This document shows, one piece after another, positions 45,950 to 58,500 of a DNA stretch of 64,000 nucleotides. The notes under the pieces were generated by a model. That model was not told the origin of the DNA, searched no databases, and was given only the letters and a program-made list of their open reading frames with translations. The DNA is from Cliona cf. orientalis (taxonomy: Eukaryota; Porifera; Demospongiae; Clionaida; Clionaidae). A program made the translations under genes and the position numbers. The stretch is taken from contig OZ005696.1 in assembly GCA_963930775.1 (NCBI GenBank), forward strand, positions 5,394,001-5,458,000, read 5' to 3'. Within the stretch, counting starts at the first letter, position 1; the number at the start of each line of letters is the position of its first letter.

Positions 45950-48900
45950 ATGGCAGCTTATCGCCCCAGGAATCGTGCATCCATCAAGTGTTTCTACTGT
46001 GGAAAATTTGGTCATATCCAACGTTACTGTCGTATTCGAGCTGAAGATGAAAGCAAGGCTAAATCCGAAAAGAGTGATACGAAGCAGAAGGCTAATAAAG
46101 CTGCACGCAAGCTGCAAAACGAAGATAGCAGTTCATGTAGCGAAGGTGATGCCCTAGTTACTGTAGCAAGTCATGCTCTATCAGCTAACGTAGCAAGTAA
46201 TTGGATAGTGGACTCTGGAGCAACTTGTCACATGTGTAGTGATCCGAAAGTGTTTACGAAACTCAGAAGTCTGGAGCCACCGCAGAAAGTAACTCTTGGA
46301 GATGGGCACGAGTTGAAAGCAATTGGACAAGGAATAGTGAAACTGACGATCAGCTTATCGAATGGGAAAACGAAAGAATGCAAGTTGAACGATGTGCTTT
46401 TTGTGCCAAATCTGTCGTACAATCTACTGAGCGTATCTAAGGCTGCAGAAACAGGAAAAGTCACGGAATTTGACGAAACTCAGTGTCAGATATTGGGAAC
46501 AAATAAAAGGATCATTGCTGTCGCAAAAAGAACAGGTAGTCTCTACTATCTTGACACTAAGCCTAGTGAAACACATTTGGTAAATGCTGCTGAAACAAAA
46601 TGTCAAGACTTGAAACAGAAAGCGAGCATCTGGCATCGACGTTTTGGACACCTTGGAATGCAGAACCTTCAGAAACTTACCAGAAACGAGATGGTTGACA
46701 ATTTTGATTACAGCCCTTCGAATGCACCAGAATTCTGTGAGGCATGTGTTGGCGGTAAGCATCACAGAAGTCCTTTTCAAACGTGTGCAGGCATACAATC
46801 CAAAGAACCACTGGATCTAGTCCATAGTGATGTGTGCGGCAAGCTGAACACAAAATCATTGGGTGGAGCAGAGTATTTCCTCACTTTTGTTGATGACAAA
46901 ACACGCTATGTTTGGGTCTACTTTTTGAAGCACAAAGATGAAGTCTTCGATCGTTTCCTTGAATGGAAAGCACTAATTGAAAAATCTAGCGGTCTCAAGT
47001 TGAAAGCTATTCGCACAGATAATGGCGGAGAATATACATCAAAGAAATTTGAAAGCTATTTGAAGTCTGAAGGGATACGACATGAACACACTGTGCCAAA
47101 AACACCAGAACAGAATGGTGTAGCCGAGAGACTGAACAAAACACTTGTTGAAATGGTACGTTCAATGCTGATTGATGCTAATTTGTCACACAAATTTTGG
47201 GCTGAAGCTCTATCTACAGCTGCATATTTGAAGAATCGAAGCCCAAGTAGAGGTCTTGAAGGAATCACTCCAGTTGAAGCATTGACAAAAAGGAAACCAA
47301 AAGTTGATCACCTGCGTATCTTCGGATGTGATGCTTATGTCCACATTCCAAAGGATGAAAGAAACAAGCTCGACTCAAAAGCAAAGAAGACCATTTTCAT
47401 GGGATATGGAAATGAAGCCAAAGGTTATCGACTATACGATCCACAACGAGGAAAGATTTTCTACAGTCGGGATGTCAAGTTTAATGAAACAAAGAGAGAG
47501 TTTGAGCAAGCGTCAACTGATATTGAGCAAGAGACGAAGCATCAAGTGATACTAGACTTTGAAAGCAACGATGATGAAGAAATCGGTAGTGATCACCAGG
47601 AAGCACCCCCTACTAGCCCTGAAGAACCAACTCTTAGGAGATCGAGCAGAGTGAAACGACCACCAGAGTATTATGGAATAAGAGTAAATGTTGTTGATGA
47701 AAAGCCAAAGGAGCCTTTAACTGTAGATGATGCATTTACTAGTTCTGATCGAGAAAAATGGCAAGACGCGATGGAGAAAGAAATGAAATCCCTTAATGAC
47801 AATGAAGTATGGGAGTTAGTTGAACTACCAGAGGGTAGGAAAGCCGTTGGAAGTAAATGGGTATACAAAGTGAAGACAGATGCTAATGGATCGATTGAAC
47901 GATACAAAGCACGACTAGTAGCTCAAGGATTCTCGCAGAAGTATGGAACTGACTACGATGAAACTTTTTGCCCAGTGGTCAGGCTTGAATCATTTCGCAC
48001 TATAGTAGCACTAGCAGTGCAGTATGGTTTGAAACTTCACCAAGTTGATGTCACGACAGCATTCTTAAATGGCGAACTGAAGGAAGTGGTCTATATGAGA
48101 CAGCCACAAGGTTTCATTGCTAAAGGTCAGGAACACTTGGTCTGTAAATTAAAGAAAAGCATTTATGGCCTAAAGCAATCCCCACGCTGCTGGAATACAG
48201 CACTGCACAATCAATTGACAATGATGGAATTTGTGCAGGCAGATAGTGACCCCTGCGTTTACAGAGCTTCAGGAGGAGAAGTATTCTTCATGGGAGTTTA
48301 TGTTGATGACATCATTTTGGCTGGAGAGAGTGAGAAGAGAATGAAAGAAGTAAAGGATACTCTCACTAACAAATTTGACATCAAGGATATGGGAGAATTG
48401 CATTACTTTCTTGGTATGAAGATTCAGCTAGACAAGACTGGTGACGTCTGGATAGGTCAGCCAGCTTATGCAGAAAGCCTCCTGCAAAAGTTTGGAATGA
48501 GCGAGGCAAAACCTGTGAGCACACCCGTTGATACTAGCATAAAATTTATTCAAGCAACTGAAGACGAGAAATGCATTGATCAACAAGTCTATCAGTCAGC
48601 AATTGGAAGTCTCCTATATTTGTCTGTAGCTACAAGGCCAGACATCACGTTTGCTGTAAGCAACATGGCAAGATTCTCCTCAAAGCCAACCACTCAGCAC
48701 TGGACAGGTGTAAAACGCATCATGCGATATCTTCAAGGTACCATCGATCATGGTATACTCTACACAAAGCTGAGTTCTAGAGAATGCATTGGATTCTCGG
48801 ATGCAGACTGGGCTGGGGATCTAGACAACAGGAGATCAATGTCTGGATACCTATTCCAGATAAGTGGAGGTCCAGTGAGCTGGAGGAGCAAGAAACAGTC

Positions 48901-49273
48901 ATCAGTAGCCTTATCTACTGCTGAGGCAGAATATGTGGCTTTAGCAAGTTCAGCTCAAGAAGCAGTATGGATGAGACAACTCACAACTGAACTGGGCAGT
49001 GCTCCAACTGACGCAACTACCATTTTTGAAGATAACCAGTCAGCTATTTCTATGGCAAGCAATCCTCAGTTTCATGGTCGTGCCAAACACATTTCAATTA
49101 AGTATCACTTCATCCGAGAGAAGGTCAGTGATGGAATGGTAAAATTGAGGTATTGCCCGACAAATGAAATGATTGCAGACATGCTAACTAAAGGTTTATC
49201 TAAAGAACAGTTTGCAAAACTTCGTCATATGGCAGGAATAGTCGCAATGCCTGAACATTTCGTCTGCAAGTGA
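45950..49273 (+). CDS. Copia zinc knuckle and pol polyprotein
   Basis: An open frame of 1,107 codons. It contains a CCHC knuckle (CFYCGKFGHIQRYC, residues 14-27), an aspartic protease (DSGATCH, about 87), and an integrase zinc-binding HHCC (HRRFGHLG...CEACVGGKH). It continues with the integrase core with D, D, E at about 292, 354 and 388 (VHSDVCG, TDNGGEY, EQNGVAERLN), a reverse transcriptase with YVDDIILAG (about 784) and an RNase H (DADWAGD, about 950, DNQSAI). Integrase before reverse transcriptase is the Copia order. The frame runs to just short of the purine tract. It is fossil or mobile-element sequence, not a host gene. Confidence 0.95.
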   Translation: MAAYRPRNRASIKCFYCGKFGHIQRYCRIRAEDESKAKSEKSDTKQKANKAARKLQNEDSSSCSEGDALVTVASHALSANVASNWIVDSGATCHMCSDPKVFTKLRSLEPPQKVTLGDGHELKAIGQGIVKLTISLSNGKTKECKLNDVLFVPNLSYNLLSVSKAAETGKVTEFDETQCQILGTNKRIIAVAKRTGSLYYLDTKPSETHLVNAAETKCQDLKQKASIWHRRFGHLGMQNLQKLTRNEMVDNFDYSPSNAPEFCEACVGGKHHRSPFQTCAGIQSKEPLDLVHSDVCGKLNTKSLGGAEYFLTFVDDKTRYVWVYFLKHKDEVFDRFLEWKALIEKSSGLKLKAIRTDNGGEYTSKKFESYLKSEGIRHEHTVPKTPEQNGVAERLNKTLVEMVRSMLIDANLSHKFWAEALSTAAYLKNRSPSRGLEGITPVEALTKRKPKVDHLRIFGCDAYVHIPKDERNKLDSKAKKTIFMGYGNEAKGYRLYDPQRGKIFYSRDVKFNETKREFEQASTDIEQETKHQVILDFESNDDEEIGSDHQEAPPTSPEEPTLRRSSRVKRPPEYYGIRVNVVDEKPKEPLTVDDAFTSSDREKWQDAMEKEMKSLNDNEVWELVELPEGRKAVGSKWVYKVKTDANGSIERYKARLVAQGFSQKYGTDYDETFCPVVRLESFRTIVALAVQYGLKLHQVDVTTAFLNGELKEVVYMRQPQGFIAKGQEHLVCKLKKSIYGLKQSPRCWNTALHNQLTMMEFVQADSDPCVYRASGGEVFFMGVYVDDIILAGESEKRMKEVKDTLTNKFDIKDMGELHYFLGMKIQLDKTGDVWIGQPAYAESLLQKFGMSEAKPVSTPVDTSIKFIQATEDEKCIDQQVYQSAIGSLLYLSVATRPDITFAVSNMARFSSKPTTQHWTGVKRIMRYLQGTIDHGILYTKLSSRECIGFSDADWAGDLDNRRSMSGYLFQISGGPVSWRSKKQSSVALSTAEAEYVALASSAQEAVWMRQLTTELGSAPTDATTIFEDNQSAISMASNPQFHGRAKHISIKYHFIREKVSDGMVKLRYCPTNEMIADMLTKGLSKEQFAKLRHMAGIVAMPEHFVCK

Positions 49274-49280
49274 GGAGGAG

Positions 49281-49679
49281 TATTGAAAGGTCCACTTTTG
49301 ACGTAATGTCAACTTAATTGGTTGTGCAATCATTCTTAATAATTATTGTTGAGTTGTGCAATACTTTAATATTATCTAGTGTTGAGTTGTGCAATACTCT
49401 AATGGTGTGAATGTGTAGTGTTATCTCTGTGAACCTGTCTGCTTTGTGTGAACCTGTCTGTGCGTGTTTTTGCAGATTTTCTTCTAGAATATTCTCTAAA
49501 AACCAGTTTGACCAGTTCTATTCTATATAAGTAAGTCAGTTGTGTTTCATTTTTACTGCTGACAGTGTTTAAGTTGTCAATTATATAGTGTTTTATTGAG
49601 AGAAGTTGAAGCTTGTGTTGTGGCGAGATCTAACGCTGCGCAGGCTAGATACAGATTCTAGTTGTTAGAATTTTCAACA
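49281..49679 (+). repeat. Copia 3' LTR
   Basis: A 399-bp direct repeat, nearly identical to the 5' LTR. Confidence 0.95.
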
Positions 49680-49684
49680 AGACC

Positions 49685-52260
49685 TAGCATATTTGTACAA
49701 ACAGCTAGCATGTAACGTACATGTACCGAGTTGTGCATATTCAAATAAGCCCCCTCTCTAGTCTGGGCTATGTCTACAGCTGAAACTCGGGGGGGTGGGG
49801 GGGGGGCTTTTTTAATTATGGTATATATAATAGTCATACCCTTGCGAAATTAAGATGTCAGCCCACCCCACCCCATAGTCATATTCAAGTTTACCCTCTG
49901 GCTCTAGCAACATTAAAGTACGTATAATATGATCTAATAGATACTGTTTAGTCGGTTTCAATATGATTTAGAAGACCTCGCTTTGCTCAGGATTCTGTAT
50001 AGAGTCACTAATATGTATGTATGGAGCAGAGTATTGTACATGTATGTTTGTTCTGCTCTGTATTTGTGTCTATATACTAATACAAGAACTATATTTGTAG
50101 AAAGGGAGGCTCAGTATGATAAGAATATATTTTGTTTCATACTACAATCTTTCCCAAATGGTCCCTTTCCTTAATTAAGCTGATCACATAATACAATGGA
50201 ACCTTGCTTAGCAGTCTCTAGAAAGGACAGAGATCGCGCGCCCACGTGGCATTCGACCGTCGGTAATGGTCGTCACATGGAATGTAGGGATCCCGCGTAT
50301 AAGCCCCCTCCCCACTTTTGCCCAATCCTAACATGCACAAAGGGGGGGGGGGGCGTAATCGCGGGATTCTACAGTATATGTAAGCTGACTGGTTTGGTGG
50401 GCAAAACTCGAGAAAAATGACAAAGTAAGGCATAATATGACACAAATAGCTAGTTTGCTAGCTGTAGCTACTGTTTTTATTGACTTATGGACTCCATTTT
50501 ACAGTCTGGAAGTGGGGGGGGCTTATACACGAGACAAAAGTACCTATGCAGAAACTTGAGCTAAAAATGCAGGGGGGGCTTATGCGTGAGGGGGGCGTAT
50601 TCACGGGATTCTATGGTAGTGATCAGTAAGCAAGGTCCCAAAAATTTTATCAGTATAGCGTAATTAAGCTGCCATTTATTGGCATACAAGGAATGACATA
50701 TGAACTTGGTTCTTGCACCGAAAGAAAGCTCTTGAAGTAGGCTTTCATTAGCTAGAATCCAGAGAGGTAGACCCTATTAATCAATGAGCTATGAGCACTA
50801 ACGTGCAGACATCACAATACCATTTATCGTCAACCGGTATTCTTTTCCACCCTGGGCCTTCTTGAGCCTTTTACTGCTGCCTTACTTGCCATAAAATTAT
50901 AGAAAAAATATCCCCAGATACCTCAGGATGTCCTCTCACCATATCTCTCTTCTCATATCGATCACTTGCTGAATGACAGCCATGAATGTGTTGATACTAC
51001 CCATAAAATCAATGCTAGAGCCGTTTCAACGGTATGATAAAATCATGAAGGACTTGGATGTGTTCCAGGCATCAGCCTCCACCTTAGGAGCAAATATGAC
51101 AGAATAATAATCTTAAATGCTTCAGGGATGTCGGTATAATCCCATAAAATACGTCGTAAACTAGATGCTGATGATTGGGGCAGGGGGTGCTAGTATTACG
51201 TACATGCCGATATATGGCGGCTTACGCTACACAGTACATTGATACCCTCACTGAACAGTCACTCGTTACTACGGACAGCAGTCAGACAAGCAGTCCCAAT
51301 AGCTACAAACATGGCTATACCTACCTTGAAAGTAGCAGCAAGCTCCATCAAACTATTTTTAGAATAAAAATCATGAGCTATCATAAGCTGTTGTTACCCT
51401 GTGTGCATGTGCAAGTGTTGAAGTACTGTATACATGTATGTTCTAATATAGGCGCCACCCTAATTTAGGCGCCCTTTGAGACCTGTGCAATTTTTTTTTA
51501 TTCTAATTTAAGGCGCCTTACTGGACATCAATTATTTTTAGGCAGCACCTATTTAATTGGAGTGTATTATTATCACAATACTGCTGTATCATCGATTGAT
51601 CTATCAAGCTAGTAGTTTATATGTCAAACTAAGCTGTCTCTTACATTTATATGGACACTTACCTACTGCTTTGATGTCTTTCTGTTCTGATGGCTATGTA
51701 CCAGCAACTCGAGCATGATTCAGCGATCAGAGTGAAACTTCCAAAAGGAAAACTAGAATCATATTTTTGTTGTTTTCACCACTGTCGTATTGTGAGAGCA
51801 CTCGTGCTCTGGAAAAACTTCCAGAACCGCTCTAATGGCAGCTCTTAGGCGCCTCCCTAATTTTCCCTTTGACCTGCTCATGAATTTTTCGGTTCTAATT
51901 GGAGGTGCCTGCGTGATCTGTAATTAGTTTTTTAGGGGCACCTAAAGTAGAAAGTATATGGTAATTGGTTCCGTCATTGCCGTCATAATCTGTAAGAAAA
52001 TCGCCAGATCTCAATATCTAGGTGTCTCAGTGAGTGGCCAGTGCTATCACAATGTCAAAATAGTCGATAGGCCACACCTATTGACTACACTAGGTATGCC
52101 ATATGCTTCTCAAATTGCACATACTCAAGCTCATTATAGGTAAGGGTAACTCATCACGTCTTCAAATACAGACTCATAGATGCATGGCTCTGAATCTCTA
52201 GTGCACTACAATGACAATGATTGTGCAGTGTGTGCTCTAACGAGCTCAGTGTTCTTAAAG
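49685..52260. other. Duplicated upstream flank of copy 7, no gene
   Basis: Paralogous in order to 62110-63790. It includes MITE-D-like end fragments (49735-49825). An extra insertion of about 430 bp (about 50214-50625), rich in GCCCCCTCCC and GCGTATTCACGGGATTC units, is missing from the 62.6-kb paralogue. A GGCGCC element spans about 51441-51958. Confidence 0.6.
51441..51958. mobile_element. Probable MITE with TTCTAATATAGGCGCC-type ends
   Basis: About 518 bp with inverted ends (TTCTAATATAGGCGCCACCC near the left; GGGGCACCTAAAGTAGAAAG at the right). A second, shortened copy in the paralogous flank (about 63330-63510) keeps the right half. Confidence 0.55.
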
Positions 52261-52287
52261 GAGGTCTCTAGATCTCATGCTCGGTGC

Positions 52288-52322
52288 AGGTTGGCCTATG
52301 GGTGGCTATATTCACCATCATC
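52288..52322 (-). pseudogene. Orphan receptor exon 7 fragment
   Basis: After a CTGCAG acceptor the frame reads DDGEYSHP then a stop. It matches exon 7 of copy 9 (63877-63800, DDGEYSHLQHP) and lies at the paralogous position, so it is the residue of a further copy lost between copies 7 and 8. Confidence 0.6.
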
Positions 52323-52549
52323 CTGCAGCCAGAAAAACAATGTAGTGGGCAAGATCAAACCTAGGTGTGATTGGATATCTGTAATCCACACTGACAAGGA
52401 ACTCTATGATGCATTATTTTGTGCATTCATGTGGCATGTAGACAAACGCACAGACAGACCGACAGACATATATAGAGAACATAACCCTCATGCTTTCACT
52501 GAGGGAGTATTAACAAATTTATATATTCATGTGTAGTCAAAACTACATT

Positions 52550-55500
52550 TTATGTCAGTTGTAGGTGTGCTCTAGATTCCATGCTGTGCGGTGCATGTTG
52601 ACCTCCAGGGTGTTGAAGGCGACTGTACTCACTGTCACCCTGTAGCGAAGGAAACATTTTGATTGCCAAGTTTACACACATGTGTGTATTGTTTGTCATT
52701 CTTGTTGGTGTTTGTATAAACGAGACGTTAACACTAAATATTCCCAGTCCATGTTATTTACCATAATGTACACATGTACAAGGTGAGTGTCTATATGCGT
52801 ACATGTACATGTACTACATTCTTCTTCCATGCAAATGCGTATGCCCATGCGGCTGAAAATTAATACAGTGCAACATCGATTATCTGGACCTCTTTGTCCA
52901 CAGGCTGATCACTGCTATACCAGATAAGTGAAATGTCTGGATAACTGGAGTGCCAACATTTCTCACGTAGTTTATGATACCTAGCCAACAAAAGATACCA
53001 GTGCAGTATGATCATGGCCAGCAGTGTTCAGAAAAGGTCACTCATGATCAGTTTTGGCCAAGGCAAAGCCTGTAGAGCCCATAGCTCATCACTCAACGTG
53101 TAACCACACCCACAAACTTAAGAGCACTGGTCACACTTTCTGCACATGCGTGGTAATGTATTTTCTGGTGTCCATCTAGTTCTGATAATTGAGGTTCCGG
53201 ATAATTGAGGTTGCACTGTAGCAGGTCACTGTACATTTGAATGTCTATGGGTGGGGAGTCTATCAACAGTGGACTGGACTACTGGAATGGATTATTGGAC
53301 TGACGTTTGACCTCAAATTTAGCCCAACAATATTATTGGTGTGTGCATGGGAGAAGAGAGTATAACTGTATATAGATCAAGATGTACATAATTTGCCACA
53401 AGTGTGATTGTTCACATTCTACTTCATATTCACTGTTTAATAACTATAGCAGATTTTGTGTGCCCTACTTTTGTATGCAAATTACTCAGCTATGTATAAA
53501 AGGAACAGATAGGTGGCACGGTAGCTGTACATGTACATGTAGCATGTAACAACTGAAAATGGCAAGTGATTACAGTATAACGAGTGTTGATATTAGTCTT
53601 GCTCCCAGGAGGCTAGGTATAGCCTTGTACCCAGGCCCTTCCTCCTCCTCTAGAGGGGCTTGTGTACGAGGCTAGGTGTTGATGGGCTGGAGATTGAAGC
53701 TTAGTACGCCTCACCTATCCTGTAGGTATCAATAATGAAGGGATTAGCTATTTCCAAACTGAATTCACTATTATGCTGAGAACCCCATGCAACTCCTTGC
53801 CAAATCAACTAGCGCCAGTTCTGCAAGCAGCTACAGTAATAGCTCAGGCTAGCTACGTGTATCATATCCCCCTCATAATTATATCTCATCAAGGCCGCTA
53901 GATCAAAGTACTCTTCAACAAAAGTGGGTGCGGTAGCTAACCGTGATTTAAACAAAATGGCTTGCTAATACGTAGATGTAATATGCATGAAGTAGCCTGC
54001 ATCTACTAGAATCCTCCGAACTCCCTACTTCATGTGACCTATGCTACGCTTTAGATGAGCAAAATAATTGTGGCTAAATTTGAGGTCAAAGGTCAGTCCA
54101 GTAGTCCAGTCCAATAATCCATTCCAGTAGTCCAGTCCACTGTTTACAGACCCCCCATTGAGGAACCATTGTTAATGCATTCTTGTGGGTGCCTATCTGA
54201 GGTACTATGTTTACATTATGATGAATAAACTGAGTATAGCTTGGACTTACTGTTGCTGTAGTGATAACAATGTAGTCATAGTCTGTAGTACAGAGTGTGT
54301 AGCCAGAGACCTGCAGTTTGTACAGCATATCCACTGTGCACAATGAACACCACTGGTGCCAAACCCTCAACACTGTCGGATTTATAGTAATGATATTATA
54401 CTACTCAGGTAGCTATAAAGATGATCGCGTATTATAATATTATTAACAACTTCATAAATAGTGGTACACAGTGATAATTTGCAATTGAACGAGCACTTTG
54501 GACACAGCTTGACTGGAGGCATAATTTGATTTTTTAACAGACATGGACACATCGTCACCAGAAAGGCCTCTGAAAATTGCGAGCTCGATAATAATGACAC
54601 ACGCTTCGCTGTAGGAGCATTCGATATAGTAGCTACTGTATCCATACATCCCCTGACCCCACCTTCGTAACCCTCGCACATGCGTATAATTATTAGGCCT
54701 ATAGCTATGCCATATATAGTGCGACACACCCAGTGTTCTGTTTATACGTAAAGTTAGCTGGCCGGGATCAAGAAGCTTAGAATCAGCAAATGACGCCAAA
54801 ACTGGTGAACAAAGCGTTTTCGGTGAAATCCACACAATCATGCGTTTGGAACGCCATAAGGAACCTTATAATACCGCAAATTGGACTCGCAAACGAGGTA
54901 TGTAGCAGCTAGCGTGGTAACAGACAGACAAACAGACCAATTACCGTAACCCTCGCGCATGCGCCGAGGGTTAATAACACTACAGCTGAGCTTACTTCAT
55001 CATTTAGAGCACAGTGAAAGGTTGCCTGACTCGGTTGTTGTCCTGCGTTGGCAGTTGACGTTGAAGTAGATTCCTCATGAATCATATTATGTCCACTGTT
55101 AGGTTTTTGGATAATATGCAACTGTTTTTTCTTCAATATCAACTGATATGTTAGTATTATTATTGTAACCCCGTACTGTTCACACAGGGCTTGTAGCCCG
55201 TAATAGTAATGTTTAGAGATTCAAATACAGATCGAGAGATAGTAGTCAGAAATCACACTGTGCTTATATACTTAAGGTGCTATGTATAAAACATAAGGAT
55301 AAAGTGTAAGGGCTGCTTACAGACAGCCAGGGTCACAGAACACTAATTAGGTCACACACAAACAAGAAACAGCTTGGTCTAGATTCATTGTTCAGCTTGT
55401 TTTAGTTCGTTACATTATTCCCCTCCACGTGAGAATGATGTGCGTCCTCGCACTAGTCATCGAGTTCTGATTCAGATGTTTGCATGGTGACAACATTTCC

Positions 55501-58500
55501 ATACCAGTCTGGCCGACGTCTTTGTCGTGTAGAGCGACGCAACACGGGTGCTGGTTCTTCGGTAACCTCAGGATTTGAGTTATCTGTAGTGGATGGCCGT
55601 GTGGGAGAGTCTGCCTGATCCACAGAGTTATCTTCACTGTCAGAGCTTGCAGTAGTGGGTTCTAGCTCACTGGTGTCGCTGTCACTGTCGGACTCCTCAG
55701 AAGTGCTTTGCCTGGGCGCAAGGGGCATGGGGGATGTCAGCGATTCAGGACGTTGCCTGAAAGGCTTAAGTCGGTTGAAGTGTACAACTCTACATTTCTT
55801 TAGCTTCTTTTCATCTTGAATCTTGTACAAGACATTACCGATACGTTGTACAATTTTAAATGGTCCTTGCCATGGACAGTGAAGCTTGCGACTCGCGCCA
55901 CGAGGTACTACAGGATTGTGCAGCCATACTTGATCATGTACACGATACGAGCCATTGGTAGCTTGTTTATCATAATTCAACTTTTGACGTTTGTGGGCAC
56001 CTTGCATGTGTGACTTGCCGTAGCTATATGCTTGAGACAGGCGATTCTTGAGTTGCTTGGCTGGGTTATTGCTGGGCAGATCTTCAGCTGGTAAATTCAG
56101 TTGCAAATCGATTGGTAGGCGGGCTTCTCTACCAAACATTAGTTTGAATGGGGTCGCTCCTGCAGTTTCTTGGATACTAGATCTGTAAGCAAACATTAGT
56201 GTTGGAATCTGCCGGTCCCATTTTCGCTGGTCTTCAGAGGTAGCCAAGCTAAGCATATTCAACAATGTACGGTTGAACCTCTCAACAAGACCATCGGACT
56301 GCGGGTGGTATGGTGTTGTACGGGTCTTGTGGATTCCCAATAATGAGCAAATTTTTTTGATTAGCGAGGATTCAAAATTTCTTCCTTGGTCGGTGTGCAG
56401 TGTATCTGGCAGGCCAAATCGGCAAAAGAATTCGTTCACCACTAGGCGGGCTACCGTTGTGGCCTCCATATCCCTCATAGGGTAGGCCTCCTTCCACTTC
56501 GTGAAATAGTCTCCTACCACCAGAATGTACTTGTTTCCTGCGTCTGTCTCGGGGAGTGGGCCAAGGATGTCCATTGCAACTCTTTCCATTGGTCTTGATG
56601 CAATTTCAGTCACCAGCGGAGCACAGGCTTTTTTTGATGGAGATTTCCTGGATGCACACTTGGCACAACTTGCACACCACTGCTCGACATCATGTCTTTG
56701 TCTTATCCAGTAAAATCTATCTCTGGCTTTCTCGAGGGTCTTTTTCACCCCCAGGTGAGCTGCAGTTGAGGAGTCGTGCAAGTTTGCAAGGATCTCTGGG
56801 ACCCAATGCTTCGGAACAACCAGCTGTAGTTTCGGGTTGATGCCTTTTCCTTGCACATCCCTCCAGCAGCGGTAGACAATACCATTCTGGAGAATCAAAT
56901 GGTGTCTTTGATTCCAAAGTATTTGGAGTGCTTTGCTGCAATTCTTTGGGCAGTGCTGAGGCACAACATCCTCTTCTAGCCATGTCGCTACCGCCAATAA
57001 GTTGGGATCTTCCCGCTGGGCAGCTTGAATTTGACCTGGCGTGGTGGCTCCCAGCCAATTGTTACTATACACTGGAGAGACTGGTGCTGCAGTCAGCTCC
57101 AGGGAATGGGGGTGTTCAAGAGAGCTTCGGGATAATGCATCTGCATTTGTGTGTTTCACTCCTGGTCTGTGAGTGATGGTAAACTCGTACTCTGCTAGTA
57201 CTTCCAGCCAGCGGGCAATTTGGCCTTCTGGTTCCCGGAAGCTGTATAGCCACTTTAGAGAGTTGTGATCTGTGCGTACTTCAAAGGATTGGCCATACAA
57301 ATAGGGGCGAAAGTGTTTGATTCCCCATACCAGGGCAAGCATCTCCTTGCGAGTGGCAGCATACTTTCTTTCTGACTTGGTTAGGGCTCGACTCGCATAT
57401 GCAATCACTTGCTCACCCCCGGCATTTGCTTTTTGAGACAGAACCGCTCCAAGGCCTTCCCCGCTAGCATCCACATCTAATGTGAAACACAATTTAAAAT
57501 TTGGCAATGCAAGAACTGGCGTGGAGGTCAACTTGTTCTTGAGATGTAAGAAGGCCTGGTTACAATCTTCTTCCCATTGCCATTTTTTGTTCTTCTCAGT
57601 TAACTTGAACAGGGGCGAGGCTATTTGAGCGAATTCCTTCACAAACCTCCTATAGTATGATGCAAGTCCCAGGAACTGACGGAGTTCCTTGCACGAGGTT
57701 GGGGCGGGCCAGGCAACAATTGCTCTCACTTTGTCAGGGTCAGTCTCCACCCCCCACTGAGAAATTATATGGCCGAGGTAATGAACACTTTGTCGGAGAA
57801 GATGGCATTTGCTTGGCTTGATCTTTAGTTTGGCATCCCTGAGTCGACTGAAAACTTCTGCCAGGCGTTGAAGATGCTCCCCAATAGTCTCACTGAAAAT
57901 GATGACATCATCTATGTAGACCAAACAGGTTGTCCAGTGTAGGTTTCGCAGAACTCTTTCCATCAATCGTTGGAAGGTTGCAGGTGCGTTACATAGGCCG
58001 AACGGCATGACACGAAACTGGTATAAGCCAAAAGGCGTCGAGAATGCCGTTTTTGGCTTATCGTTAGGGTCTACTTCAACCTGCCAGTAGCCACTGGCAA
58101 GATCAAGTGTCGAAAACCATTTAGCCTCTCCTAGCGTATCGAGCGTGTCATCGATCCTGGGGAGTGGGTGTGCATCTTTCTTAGTGAGGTTGTTGATTTT
58201 CCTGAAATCAACACAGAAACGAGTGGAGCCATCCTTCTTCTTTACGAGCACTATGGGTGATGACCATGGGCCATGTGCTTCCTCGATTACGTCTCGCTTC
58301 AGCATTTTGTCTAGTAGTTCGTGAACCTCGCGTCTTTGCTGGAACGGCAGTCTCCTAGCTGGGAGTCTCACTGGGGTAGCTTCCCCAGTATCAATCTTGT
58401 GTCGGACTAGGTCAGTCCGACCCAAATCATCATCTCCTGTAGAAATAATATCCGAGAATTCAAGCAGTAGAGACTGGAGCTGTTCTCTGTCACTGGCTGT

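Larger units (their letters stand above)
44526..49679 (+). mobile_element. Copia (Ty1/copia) LTR retrotransposon, young, with one nested MITE
   Basis: Total 5,154 bp, flanked by the 5-bp direct repeat AGACC (44521-44525 and 49680-49684). The LTRs (398 and 399 bp) differ at essentially one short site, so the insertion is very recent. The LTR termini are TATTGAAA...TTTCAACA. A primer-binding site follows the 5' LTR, and a purine tract (GAGGAGGAG) precedes the 3' LTR. The gag region starts at 45017 (MADAKTVTIVPLKGSNYPTW). A 313-bp MITE is nested between the gag N-terminal part and the zinc-knuckle/pol part. Apart from that one nested insertion the element looks whole. The paralogous locus near 62110 carries the empty site (GGACAGACCTAGC). 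Confidence 0.95.
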
